Below, one piece after another: positions 17,447 to 25,520 of a stretch of 64,000 nt of DNA. Source of the stretch: Nitratifractor salsuginis DSM 16511 (GTDB lineage Bacteria; Campylobacterota; Campylobacteria; Campylobacterales; Sulfurovaceae). The stretch spans positions 620,001 to 684,000 of the forward strand of contig NC_014935.1 of assembly GCF_000186245.1 (NCBI RefSeq). Reading direction: 5' to 3'. Position 1 is the first letter of the stretch. Each line of letters starts with the position of its first letter. The translations under genes and the position numbers were made by a program. The notes under the pieces are model-generated. The model was not told the DNA's origin and ran no database searches. It saw nothing but the letters and a program-made list of their open reading frames with translations.

Positions 17447-18268
17447 TCAAAGCTCCTTGATGAAGGCGTCGGGGTTGAACTCGTGTCGGGCGTTGGGGAG
17501 GACCTGCTGTGCATCTTCGCGGGTGGCGAAGGGGCCGACGAGGAGGCGTTTCATCCCCTGGATGCCCGGCACCGAGCGGTAGTCGTAGCCCAGGGCGGTA
17601 ATGTGGGCGAGCCATTTGGGATCGGGTCTGCCCCGGAAGGAGCCGACCTGGATGAACCAGCGGCCGTGGTCGGCAGTGACCTTCTTAGGCACGCTGTAGC
17701 ACTGTTTGCACTCGGCGTTGGTGGAGGCGATGCGGATCGGGGCGATGGGTTTGAAGCTGCCCTCGGGGCCCTCCTCGGGGAGCCAGCGCCGGCAGATACG
17801 GATACGGGAACGGTAGTAGGGGCTTGTGATCGAACTGATCTTGACCCCCTGTTTTTCGTTGGCGGCATGCTCGAATTTTCCGTCGCCGATATAAATCCCC
17901 ACGTGGGTAATCTGCCCGGTCTTTCTGGGGGTGGTGTCGAAGAAGATCAGGTCGCCGTATTTGAGCCCGCTGACGGGGACCTTTTTGCCCACTTTGGCCT
18001 GTTCCCGGGCGACGCGGGGGACGTGCTTCATATTCATACTGGCGTAACAGTAGTAGACCAGCCCCGAGCAGTCGAAGGCGTCGGGCCCTTCTTCGGCCCA
18101 GACATAGGGTTTGCCCAGTTGGTCGTCGAGGAGCTCTTTGAGCGCCTCTTTGTGGGGTTTGTGGTAGCGGACCTTGGGTTTGTGGATGGTGTAGTCGTAT
18201 TTGGGGCCGCAACCGGCAAGGAGAAGGAAGAGTGCGACGAGAAAAAGCGCGGGATAATATTTTTTCAT
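17447..18268 (-). CDS. NlpC/P60 lipoprotein with SPOR domain
   Basis: Predicted lipoprotein (lipobox LLLAGC, Cys20). An NlpC/P60 peptidase domain spans about residues 40-160, with catalytic Cys67 in DCSGLVYY and His122 in THVGIYIGDG. A C-terminal SPOR domain (GRWFIQVGSF ... LLVGPFATREDAQQVL) binds denuded septal glycan. It probably cleaves the gamma-D-Glu-diaminopimelate bond of peptidoglycan during division or remodelling. 273 residues; the 53-residue gene just upstream is on the same strand. Confidence 0.9.
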   Translation of the reverse strand: MKKYYPALFLVALFLLLAGCGPKYDYTIHKPKVRYHKPHKEALKELLDDQLGKPYVWAEEGPDAFDCSGLVYYCYASMNMKHVPRVAREQAKVGKKVPVSGLKYGDLIFFDTTPRKTGQITHVGIYIGDGKFEHAANEKQGVKISSITSPYYRSRIRICRRWLPEEGPEGSFKPIAPIRIASTNAECKQCYSVPKKVTADHGRWFIQVGSFRGRPDPKWLAHITALGYDYRSVPGIQGMKRLLVGPFATREDAQQVLPNARHEFNPDAFIKEL

Positions 18269-18295
18269 ATAGGCATTATAACACGCCGGGATGGA

Positions 18296-18457
18296 TCAAT
18301 CTTTGAGCATATCGTTGATCCGTTTGGTGTCGGGGTCTTCGTTGGGGTCTTTTTTGGGTTTGCGCATCTCCCGGAAGAGGAGATAGAGCAGTGTCGCGGC
18401 GATCAGGACGATCGCGATATGCAGGGAGAGATAGCGGGGATCGAGGATCATATCCAT
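18296..18457 (-). CDS. Small membrane protein
   Basis: A 53-residue ORF with one transmembrane segment (LHIAIVLIAATLLYLLF) and a charged Lys/Asp-rich cytoplasmic tail (KPKKDPNEDPDTKRIND). AAGGAGTC lies upstream of the ATG. It sits between queA and the NlpC lipoprotein on the same strand, 12 nt after the queA stop. Function unknown. Confidence 0.65.
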   Translation of the reverse strand: MDMILDPRYLSLHIAIVLIAATLLYLLFREMRKPKKDPNEDPDTKRINDMLKD

Positions 18458-18469
18458 TTTTGACTCCTT

Positions 18470-19501
18470 TTAGAGGATGAGCATGGCGTCGCCGTAGCTG
18501 TAGAATCGGTACCCTTCTCGGATCGCTTCCCGGTAAAGCTCGAGGGTCTTTTCCCGCCCGATAAAAGCGCTGACGAGCATGATGAGGGTGCTCTTGGGCA
18601 GGTGAAAATTGGTCAGGAGGTGGTTGACCCTCCGGGGAGGATTGCCCGGGTGCAAAAAGAGATCACACTCCCCCTCGGTACGGCTCGTGCGGGCGAAATA
18701 CTCCACGGTGCGGGTGACGGTGGTGCCCACGGCGAGCAGGGGAGCGTCGCCGCGCAGGTACTCCGCCGCCTCGGGAGGGATGCGGAAATATTCCGAATGC
18801 ATGGGGTGCTCGAGGATCTTTTCGCTTTCCACGGGCTTGAAGGTGCCGGCTCCCACGTGCAGGGTGAGGGTGTAGCAGGGGTGAGTGCTTTTGAGACGCT
18901 CCAGCTGCTCGGGGGTGAAGTGGAGCGATGCGGTCGGGGCGGCGACGGCCCCGGCCTCTCTGGCGAAGAGGCTCTGGTAGTGCCGAGTATCTTCGGGGGT
19001 ATCCTCCCGGTTCATATAAGGAGGCAGAGGCACGTGGCCGATGCGCTCCAGGATCTCTACCAAACGGGAAAAATCTAGCTCCTTGTCCTCTTGATAGAAA
19101 CGCACTCTGCGGGCACCGTCAGGCAGGAGGGCGCGCACCTCGGCCTGTAGCCCCTCATCGAAACTCAGGCGCGTCCCCTCACGCACCCGCCCCCGGATCA
19201 TCGCCAGGTATTCGTTGTCCGGCAGCGGCTTGTTGAGCAGGAGCTCTACGCGGCCGCCTGTGGCTTTGGTGCCGTAGAGCCGTGCTTTGATGACCCGGGT
19301 ATCGTTGAGGAAAAGCGCCGTCTCAGAGGGGAGGAAGCGCTCCAGATCGCGGAAACGGGCGTGGTGGATGCTCCCGTCACGCCGGTCGAAGACCAGCATC
19401 CGGGCGGCGTCGGGAGGTTCGACGGGCTGAGTGGCTATCTGCTTGGGGGGAAGGGTATAGTCGTAACTCTGGGTCAGCCAATCAAGCTCGTCAGCTTTCA
19501 T
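18470..19501 (-). CDS. queA: tRNA preQ1(34) S-adenosylmethionine ribosyltransferase-isomerase
   Basis: Queuosine pathway enzyme that transfers ribose from SAM to preQ1 in the tRNA wobble position. 343 residues from ATG 19501; the open frame further upstream overlaps tatC and is rejected. Family blocks are visible: YDYTLPPKQIATQPVEPPDAARMLV, LFLNDTRVIKARL, ASLHFTPEQL, LHVGAGTFKPV, NFHLPKSTLIMLVSAF. Overlaps the 3' end of tatC by 11 nt. Confidence 0.95.
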   Translation of the reverse strand: MKADELDWLTQSYDYTLPPKQIATQPVEPPDAARMLVFDRRDGSIHHARFRDLERFLPSETALFLNDTRVIKARLYGTKATGGRVELLLNKPLPDNEYLAMIRGRVREGTRLSFDEGLQAEVRALLPDGARRVRFYQEDKELDFSRLVEILERIGHVPLPPYMNREDTPEDTRHYQSLFAREAGAVAAPTASLHFTPEQLERLKSTHPCYTLTLHVGAGTFKPVESEKILEHPMHSEYFRIPPEAAEYLRGDAPLLAVGTTVTRTVEYFARTSRTEGECDLFLHPGNPPRRVNHLLTNFHLPKSTLIMLVSAFIGREKTLELYREAIREGYRFYSYGDAMLIL

Positions 19502-20615
19502 GGGATTCAGAGCCTTTCTCCAGGGCTTCGAATTCCCGCTCGGCCTTTTCGAACTCATCCTCTTCCTCTTCTTCGTCATCCTCCTTTTCTTCGGGCTTGT
19601 AGGGGTTGACATAGTGGACGATGAGGATCGAGAGGCCATAGAGCAGGATCAGCGGTGCCGCCATCAAAAGCTGGGTGAGCACATCCGGCGGGGTCAGGAA
19701 GGCTGCCAGGAGGAAAATAATGACGATGGCGTATTTGAAGTAGTCTTTGAGGGTCTTGTCGGTGATGAGCCCAAGTAGGGCCAGGAAGTAGGCGACCACC
19801 GGCAGCTCGAAAGCGATCCCGAAGCCGATGAGGATTTTGGTGAAGAAGCCCACGTAGTCTTCGATATTGATCAGTGGCGTATAGAGGAAGGAGCCGAAGG
19901 TGATGAGGAATTGGAATCCGAAGGGGGTGACGACGTAGTAGGCGAAGAGGACCCCGATCAGGAACATCACCGATCCGCCGACGACAAAGGGGAGGACCAT
20001 CTTTTTCTCATTGTCGTAGAGACCGGGAGCGATGAAGAGCCAGAGCTGCCAGAGGATCACCGGCATCGCCATCAGGATCCCGGCAAAGAAGGAGACTTTG
20101 AGGGCGACGAAGAAGGCCCCGCCCACCTGGTGGGTGGTGATCATTCCGTTAAAGCTCTTTTCGCGGAGGTTCTGGTTGACTGCCTGGCGGGTGAGGTTCT
20201 CCTCTTTGACCAGGGCTTTGCGCAGGATCCGGCTGTTGCGCGCCAGCTCCTCCGCGGCGGAGGCCGCCTGGCTCAGAAGCTTTTGCAGTTTGGGGTTTTG
20301 GGTGGCCTGGGAAGCTTCGGCCAGAGTACGGTGGAGCTTCTCGGCGCTTTGGGCGTGGTCGCTCAAAAGAGCGGGGCTTTTGGAAGGGGCCAGCGTGGCG
20401 TTGTGCTCGTTGCCAGAGATCTTCCACGTCCCCATCTCCCGTTTTTCGACGATTTTGCCGACCTGGATCAGGGCATTGTTGAGGGGTTTGGTTATCCATC
20501 CGAGAATGGCGTTGTGAAAGGTGAAGGCGATGATGAAGCCGACAAAGACGGCGAGAACGGAGATGGCCAGGCGTTGGCGGAGTTCCGCCAGGTGGGGTTT
20601 CATACTCTCAAACAT
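19491..20615 (-). CDS. tatC: Sec-independent protein translocase TatC with large periplasmic insert
   Basis: Core receptor of the Tat pathway for folded proteins. It has the conserved N-terminus MKPHLAELRQRL, TM1 at about 16-33, and the TM2 region from 165 (VPVILWQLWLFIAPGLY-type block, conserved to LYDNEKK). The first periplasmic loop is far longer than usual: residues about 52-155 form a polar, Ala/Leu-rich, probably helical insert. The protein has 374 residues, where about 250 is typical. The C-terminal tail is strongly acidic (DDEEEEEDEFEKAEREF). Its ATG overlaps the tatB TGA by 1 nt. Confidence 0.93.
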   Translation of the reverse strand: MFESMKPHLAELRQRLAISVLAVFVGFIIAFTFHNAILGWITKPLNNALIQVGKIVEKREMGTWKISGNEHNATLAPSKSPALLSDHAQSAEKLHRTLAEASQATQNPKLQKLLSQAASAAEELARNSRILRKALVKEENLTRQAVNQNLREKSFNGMITTHQVGGAFFVALKVSFFAGILMAMPVILWQLWLFIAPGLYDNEKKMVLPFVVGGSVMFLIGVLFAYYVVTPFGFQFLITFGSFLYTPLINIEDYVGFFTKILIGFGIAFELPVVAYFLALLGLITDKTLKDYFKYAIVIIFLLAAFLTPPDVLTQLLMAAPLILLYGLSILIVHYVNPYKPEEKEDDEEEEEDEFEKAEREFEALEKGSESHES

Positions 20616-21172
20616 CAGGCGTTCGCTTCATTATCGAGGTGTTTGAACCCGGCAGGCCGGGATGATTCTTTGGGGCTGCTTTCGGGGCCCTTGTCCTCGA
20701 CGGAGGGAGTTTCGGCCGTTTGTGCCTCCGCGGAGTTTTCCGCCTCTTCGAGGGCTTTGCGGGCCATCTCTTTGTATTCGGTAACCCCCGGACGCTGAGA
20801 TGTTTCGCCGGTCGGTTCATCCTCTTCCAGGAGATCATCGACCGATTCGTTGAGCCGATCGGTCGGCATACCGCTTCGGGCGATCTCAATCGCCTCTTGC
20901 AACTCATCGGTATGGTTGGAGATGGCGTTTTTGAAGCCGCTGATATCCGAGCCGACTTCGCTGAGGCTTTGACGATAGCTTAGCGCCTCTTCCTTGAGCT
21001 CCTTGAGATGGAGCTCCTCTTCAAAGGTGCTCTTGGCTTCGTTGATGGTCTTGCGGACACTGTTGAAAAACTTGGCGATCTGCACCATCGCCTCGGGGAG
21101 TTTGTCCGGCCCCAGAAAGAGGATGGCCACCAGGGCGATCACCAATATTTCGCTGAAACCCATTCCAAACAT
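20615..21172 (-). CDS. tatB: Sec-independent protein translocase TatB
   Basis: Tat receptor partner of TatC. 185 residues: a single N-terminal TM helix (MGFSEILVIALVAILFLGPDKLP) with the TatA/B hinge FLGPDKLP, an amphipathic helix (MVQIAKFFNSVRKTINEAK), then a long charged tail. The E in TM position 8 and the long tail favour TatB over TatA. No tatA is visible next to it. First gene of tatB-tatC-queA. Confidence 0.92.
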   Translation of the reverse strand: MFGMGFSEILVIALVAILFLGPDKLPEAMVQIAKFFNSVRKTINEAKSTFEEELHLKELKEEALSYRQSLSEVGSDISGFKNAISNHTDELQEAIEIARSGMPTDRLNESVDDLLEEDEPTGETSQRPGVTEYKEMARKALEEAENSAEAQTAETPSVEDKGPESSPKESSRPAGFKHLDNEANA

Positions 21173-21238
21173 GGGACTCCTTCTATCCCCGTCTTTCGGG
21201 GAGAAATTGGGTCAATTTTACCCAAAAAAATTATGTTA

Positions 21239-21252
21239 ATGGAGAATGGAGA
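21239..21252 (+). repeat. ATGGAGA dimer
   Basis: Two ATGGAGA units, the same word as at 13771 and 45897, in the gap between tatB and hemW. The 59 bp up to the palindromic repeat at 21312 show nothing recognisable. Confidence 0.6.
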
Positions 21253-21311
21253 ACTTATGGATGGATTTTTAAGGTATTAAACTGGATAGTATTATTCTCA
21301 TTCCGGACTGC

Positions 21312-21424
21312 GCTTTCACTCGATAGCTCTGGCAGTCGCAAACACCTGCGGTGCCCCTTCGGGGTTGAGTGCTCCTTTGTCGCCATCGAGTGAAAGCTCC
21401 ATTGCAAACATCGGGTTAATGGTC
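21312..21424 (+). repeat. 113-bp palindromic repeat element, copy A
   Basis: Nearly identical to 43909-44021 (4 differences in 113). Outer arms GCTTTCACTCGAT (21312-21324) and ATCGAGTGAAAGC (21385-21397) are perfectly complementary. An inner hairpin CCCC-TTC-GGGG is followed by TTGAGTGCTCC. Less conserved similarity continues upstream of the block. No ORF, no transposase. It could be a REPIN/MITE-like element or a structured RNA. It lies between divergent-end tatB upstream DNA and the 3' end of hemW. Confidence 0.85.
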
Positions 21425-21475
21425 ACGCGGAGTAATAACTTCGGCAATGGTTTCATAGAACAGCATAATTATGCA

Positions 21476-22528
21476 CTAATCCATCAGAAAGAGGACGAGT
21501 TCATCGGCTAGAAAGAGATCGGGGTTGCGGTAGCCGCCGGGACGGGTGAGGAGTTTGCCCTCCCTGACCAGCAGTCGGGCCCGTTCCCGTTCCGAAGGGC
21601 TGAGCCAGGCTTCGTCGACACCCAGTCGGGAGCGCAATCCCAAAAAGAGGCGCTCGGTCTTGAGATCTTCCGCGGAGAGGATCTCGGTCCGATGGGAGAG
21701 CGGGTTCGCCAGGTAGCGATCCAGGGCGGTAGGGGGGTAGTAGCGGCGGTCCTGCCGGAAGCCCACCGCTCCCGCCCCCAGCCCGATGTAGTCTTTTAGC
21801 TGCCAATAGCCCAGATTGTGGCGGCAGGGATCGCCGAAATTTGAGATCTCGTACTGGGGCAAGCCCCGCTCTTCGATCGCCCGGGCCATCCATCGGGCCA
21901 GGGCCACATTCTCCTGGCGTACGTCAGGCGTTTGGGCGAAGGGGGTGCCTTCTTCGATGGTCAGCTCGTAGGCGGAGAGGTGACCGACGGGAAGGTCCGA
22001 GGCGATGTCGAGATCCCGATTGAGCAGCTCACGGTCATCTCCGGCGCAGTTGTAGATCAGATCGAGGGAGAGGCGCTTGAAGCCTATGTCGGCAGCACGC
22101 TCCACCGCTTCGATTGCCTGCCGGGGTGTGTGGGCCCGCCCCAGGCGCTTGAGCTTGTCGGGGTCGAAGCTCTGGACCCCGAAACTGATCCGGTTGATCC
22201 CCAGCGCTTTCATTCCCTTCAGCCACGTGTCCGAAGCGGAGTTGGGGTTGGCTTCGCAATTGAGCTCCGCTTCGGAGGCCAGGTAGGGTTTGAGGGTTTC
22301 AAAAAGAGGGGCGTAGAGTTCGGGTGGGACCGTGCTGGGGGTTCCGCCGCCGATGAAGAGAGTTTCGATGGAGCCGGGGGTCGCCTCGAAGCGCTCCAGT
22401 TCAAAGAGGAGTTGACGGTGCAGCGCCTTCATATAGTCCGGGCGGGTATCAAAGCGCCCGGTATAGGAGTTGAAACTGCAATAATGGCATTTGGAATCGC
22501 AGTAGGGGATGTGAATATAAAGCAGCAT
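21476..22528 (-). CDS. hemW: Radical SAM heme chaperone HemW
   Basis: Coproporphyrinogen III oxidase-like radical SAM protein, 350 residues, thought to load heme rather than oxidise coproporphyrinogen. The cluster motif CxxxCxxC is at Cys10, Cys14 and Cys17, without the fourth cysteine of true HemN (HemN has CxxxCxxCxC; here C17 is followed by SF). Other blocks: LFIGGGTPST, ISFGVQSFD, and LSAYELTIEEGTPF. Divergent from rppH. Confidence 0.9.
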   Translation of the reverse strand: MLLYIHIPYCDSKCHYCSFNSYTGRFDTRPDYMKALHRQLLFELERFEATPGSIETLFIGGGTPSTVPPELYAPLFETLKPYLASEAELNCEANPNSASDTWLKGMKALGINRISFGVQSFDPDKLKRLGRAHTPRQAIEAVERAADIGFKRLSLDLIYNCAGDDRELLNRDLDIASDLPVGHLSAYELTIEEGTPFAQTPDVRQENVALARWMARAIEERGLPQYEISNFGDPCRHNLGYWQLKDYIGLGAGAVGFRQDRRYYPPTALDRYLANPLSHRTEILSAEDLKTERLFLGLRSRLGVDEAWLSPSERERARLLVREGKLLTRPGGYRNPDLFLADELVLFLMD

Positions 22529-22643
22529 ATTTTGGAGAAAACTCCTCTCGTTTCAAAAGGCTGTAATGCCTTTTCCGTTAAAATAGTAGCAAAATAATTG
22601 TGCTTCGTCCGCTAGTGCGGCAGGCACGGCAAGCGGGTTGACA

Positions 22644-23120
22644 ATGGGAAAATATAAAGAGTATCGGCCCAATGTGGCCGCCATTGTACTCTCGCCGAAC
22701 TATCCGGAACGCAAAGAGTTTATGATCGCCCGACGCAAAGGGATGCGCAAGGGGTGGCAGTTTCCCCAGGGAGGGATCGACGAGGGCGAATCTCCCCGGG
22801 AAGCGCTGCTGCGTGAACTGAAGGAGGAGATCGGAACCGACGAAGTAGAGATTATCGCCGAGTATCCCGAGTGGATCAGCTACGATTTTCCCAAAAAGAG
22901 TCGGAACCCCAGACGTTACCCTTTCAAAGGGCAGCGCCAGAAGTATTTTCTGGTCAAGCTCAAAGAGGGGGCGAAGATCGATCTCAACTCCTTCGAAGCA
23001 CCGGAGTTTGAAGAGTACAAATATGTGGAGATGGACGAACTGTTCCGCCGGATCACCTTTTTCAAACGAAGGGTCTATCGGCAGGTGGTCGACTATTTCA
23101 TCAAAAAAGGATTGTTGTAG
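22644..23120 (+). CDS. rppH: RNA pyrophosphohydrolase (Nudix)
   Basis: Removes pyrophosphate from 5'-triphosphate RNA, starting decay; in this phylum also described as (di)nucleoside polyphosphate hydrolase NudH. The Nudix box is complete at about residues 43-65 (GGIDEGESPREALL then RELKEEIG). The N-terminus KYRPNVA-type and WQFPQGG are RppH hallmarks. ATG 22644 fits homologues better than the upstream TTG at 22638. Stop abuts lysC with no gap. Confidence 0.9.
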   Translation: MGKYKEYRPNVAAIVLSPNYPERKEFMIARRKGMRKGWQFPQGGIDEGESPREALLRELKEEIGTDEVEIIAEYPEWISYDFPKKSRNPRRYPFKGQRQKYFLVKLKEGAKIDLNSFEAPEFEEYKYVEMDELFRRITFFKRRVYRQVVDYFIKKGLL

Positions 23121-24326
23121 ATGCTCATCGTACAGAAATACGGCGGAACCAGTGTCGGAAGCCTGGAACGCATCGAAAATGTCGCCAAGCGAGTGGCCAA
23201 GGCACGGGAAGAGGGGAATGATCTGGTCGTGGTCGTCTCGGCTATGAGCGGGGAGACCAACAAGCTCATCGACTATGCCCACCACTTCTCCAAGACCCCT
23301 TCCAAGCGGGAAATGGATATCCTGCTCAGCTCCGGCGAGCGGGTCACTGCTTCGCTTTTGGCCATCGCTTTGCAGGAGATGGGCTACGACGCCATTGCGA
23401 TGACCGGCCGTCAGGCGGGGATCAAGACCGACGGCACCCACACCTATGCCCGAATCGAGTCGATCGATACTTCCGCCATCGAAGAGCGGATCAAAGAGGG
23501 CAAGATCGTCATCGTCGCCGGTTTTCAGGGGATCAATGAGAAGGGAGAGGTCACGACCCTCGGCCGGGGCGGCAGCGACCTCAGCGCTGTGGCGCTGGCG
23601 GGGGCCCTGCACGCCGATGCCTGTGAAATCTATAGCGACGTCGACGGCATCTACACTACTGATCCGCGTATTGAACCCAAAGCCAAAAAGCTCGATTACA
23701 TCTCCTACGACGAGATGCTGGAGCTCTCCAGCCTGGGAGCGAAGGTTTTGCAGAACCGCTCCGTGGAACTGGCCAAGAAGATGGGGGTCAAGATCATCGC
23801 CAAGAGTTCGTTCAGTGACGGACCGGGTACAATTATCGCAGAGGAGAATGAAGCAATGGAAGCAGTTTTGGTCAGCGGAATCGCACTAGATAAGAATCAG
23901 GCAAGGGTCTCCTTGCGGGATGTGGAGGATCGTCCCGGGATCGCGGCGGAGATCTTCAACCGCCTGGCCGATGAGCAGATCAATGTCGATATGATTATCC
24001 AGAATGCCAGCAAAGAGGGGAAGACCAACCTCGGTTTTACCGTCCCCCAGAGTGAGCTGGAGGCGGCCAAGAAGGTCATCGGCAGCTTCGAGAAGGATTT
24101 CGGCGAAGCCGATTACGATGAGAATGTCTGCAAAGTCTCCATCGTCGGGGTCGGGATGAAGTCCCACAGCGGCATCGCCGCCAAAGCCTTCAGCGCGATG
24201 GCCGAGAATAACATCAACATCGAGATGATCTCCACCAGTGAGATCAAGATCTCGATGATCGTCGACGAAAAATACGGCGAATTGGCGGTACGGGTGCTCC
24301 ACGAGACCTACGAACTGGATAAATAA
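23121..24326 (+). CDS. lysC: Aspartate kinase
   Basis: First step of the aspartate pathway (Lys, Thr, Met, DAP). 401 residues: a kinase domain with KYGGTSVG at the N-terminus, SAMSGETNKLID and TLGRGGSDLSAVALA, followed by tandem ACT domains for feedback control (SLRDVEDRPGIAAEIF and VSIVGVGMKSHSGIAAK). First of lysC-hobA-holB-folP, an order conserved in Campylobacterota. The DAP made downstream also uses dapB at 55361. Confidence 0.96.
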   Translation: MLIVQKYGGTSVGSLERIENVAKRVAKAREEGNDLVVVVSAMSGETNKLIDYAHHFSKTPSKREMDILLSSGERVTASLLAIALQEMGYDAIAMTGRQAGIKTDGTHTYARIESIDTSAIEERIKEGKIVIVAGFQGINEKGEVTTLGRGGSDLSAVALAGALHADACEIYSDVDGIYTTDPRIEPKAKKLDYISYDEMLELSSLGAKVLQNRSVELAKKMGVKIIAKSSFSDGPGTIIAEENEAMEAVLVSGIALDKNQARVSLRDVEDRPGIAAEIFNRLADEQINVDMIIQNASKEGKTNLGFTVPQSELEAAKKVIGSFEKDFGEADYDENVCKVSIVGVGMKSHSGIAAKAFSAMAENNINIEMISTSEIKISMIVDEKYGELAVRVLHETYELDK

Positions 24327-24871
24327 TGCAGCAGCTCCTGGAGTGGACCCTGGAGGCGATCCGGGCTGAGAATTCCGATTTCAGCTGGATGGAGGAGTTT
24401 CGCTTCGACTGGGTCCCCCCCGCCAAAAGTGCCGTCTCTCGGCTCCTGGAGGGGCAGAGTATGCTGCTGCTGACCGATCCGGCCCGGGAGTGGTTCGCTC
24501 ATTATGTCCTGGGCTCCATCAACAACCCCCAGCGCCGCCGCCCCTTTCTCCCGGTCTATCCCCTGAAGCAGCTTTTCCCCAACCTCCCGGAGATCGAGAG
24601 TTCCCAGGATCAGCAACTGCTGGAGGATATGCTGGAGATCTCTTTTCCCGAGGGGTATTTTTTCTGGTATATCGGCGAGGGGAGCCACCGCTACGCCAAG
24701 ATCGCCCTGAGTAACGAAGGGAATTTCCTCTGGCTTTTGGATGAGCAGGTCCCGGGGAGCTTTTCCCTGCGCCGGCACGACCCGCTCCTGGATATCAAGC
24801 TCCTGCAACTCTATCGCCTCTTCGACCGGACGGTGGAGGCGGCCCTCTTCAATGAGGTGGCGTTGGATTGA
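24326..24871 (+). CDS. hobA: DnaA-associating initiation protein HobA
   Basis: Tetrameric structural partner of DnaA at oriC, known from Helicobacter (HP1230) and relatives and functionally similar to DiaA. 181 residues; recognised by family look (FPEGYFFWYIGEGSHRYAKIAL) and above all by its fixed place between lysC and holB. Start overlaps the lysC stop by 1 nt; TGATG overlap with holB. No enzymatic motif is expected. Good marker that the host is a Campylobacterota member. Confidence 0.85.
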   Translation: MQQLLEWTLEAIRAENSDFSWMEEFRFDWVPPAKSAVSRLLEGQSMLLLTDPAREWFAHYVLGSINNPQRRRPFLPVYPLKQLFPNLPEIESSQDQQLLEDMLEISFPEGYFFWYIGEGSHRYAKIALSNEGNFLWLLDEQVPGSFSLRRHDPLLDIKLLQLYRLFDRTVEAALFNEVALD

Positions 24872-25509
24872 TGGATTGGCTCAAAAGCCGGGTCCTGGTG
24901 ACCTCCGCCCCCTTCGAAAGCCTTGCCGAGGAGATCGGAGAATCGGTTCAGCGTATGGGAGCAAGGCTCATCCCCATCCTCAGGGAAGGGAGCTTCAAGG
25001 TCGAGGATGTCTCCCTGGCCCTGGAAAAGGCTTATCTGGCCAGCGAAGAGCCCCAGGTGATCCTGCTGGGGGGTGACAGCTTCAGCGACGTAGTGCAGAA
25101 CAAACTCCTCAAAGTGATCGAAGAGCCTCCCCCCAACAAGAGTTTCATCCTCCTTTTTCGCTCCAAAGCTTCAGTGTTGCCCACGATCCGCTCCCGCCTG
25201 CCCATCACAGTGATGGATCGGGGAAGGGCGGATGTCGAGCTGGAGCTCGACGTGAAAAACCTGGAGATCGCTTCGGTCTATGACTTTCTCCAAAAACACA
25301 ACCGCATCGGGGCTGCGGAGGCGCGTCCCCTGGTGGAGGCTCTCCTGAAAAAGGCCATCGAGAGCGGAGCGTACGATCTGGACGAGCGGGCGCTGGATAC
25401 TTTTCGGGATGTCGTGAGGGCCCTGGATGTGGGATCGCCGGGCTCCTTTGTCCTGACCACGGTGCTGCTGAAGCTTTTGGCCAAACGCAAGCGCCGGCAG
25501 AAACGCTGA
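24871..25509 (+). CDS. holB: DNA polymerase III subunit delta' (short form)
   Basis: Clamp-loader subunit. At 212 residues it is much shorter than the E. coli protein (334), as in Helicobacter. Visible: VILLGGDSFSDVVQNKLLKVIEEPPPNKSF, the delta'/gamma block with NKLLK-EEPP, and FLLFRSKASVLPTIRSR with the SRC-like Arg. The Walker A is absent, as expected for delta'. ATG 24871 is used, within TGATG shared with hobA; a TTG sits 3 bases earlier. Confidence 0.85.
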   Translation: MDWLKSRVLVTSAPFESLAEEIGESVQRMGARLIPILREGSFKVEDVSLALEKAYLASEEPQVILLGGDSFSDVVQNKLLKVIEEPPPNKSFILLFRSKASVLPTIRSRLPITVMDRGRADVELELDVKNLEIASVYDFLQKHNRIGAAEARPLVEALLKKAIESGAYDLDERALDTFRDVVRALDVGSPGSFVLTTVLLKLLAKRKRRQKR

Positions 25510-25520
25510 AAGGAGTGCTG

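Noticed and set aside
22600-22643. GC-rich stem upstream of rppH as another TTGCGAC-type element
   Set aside because: Some words look alike (CCGC-TAGT-GCGG, GGCAAGCGGG), but the order does not match the other copies well enough.
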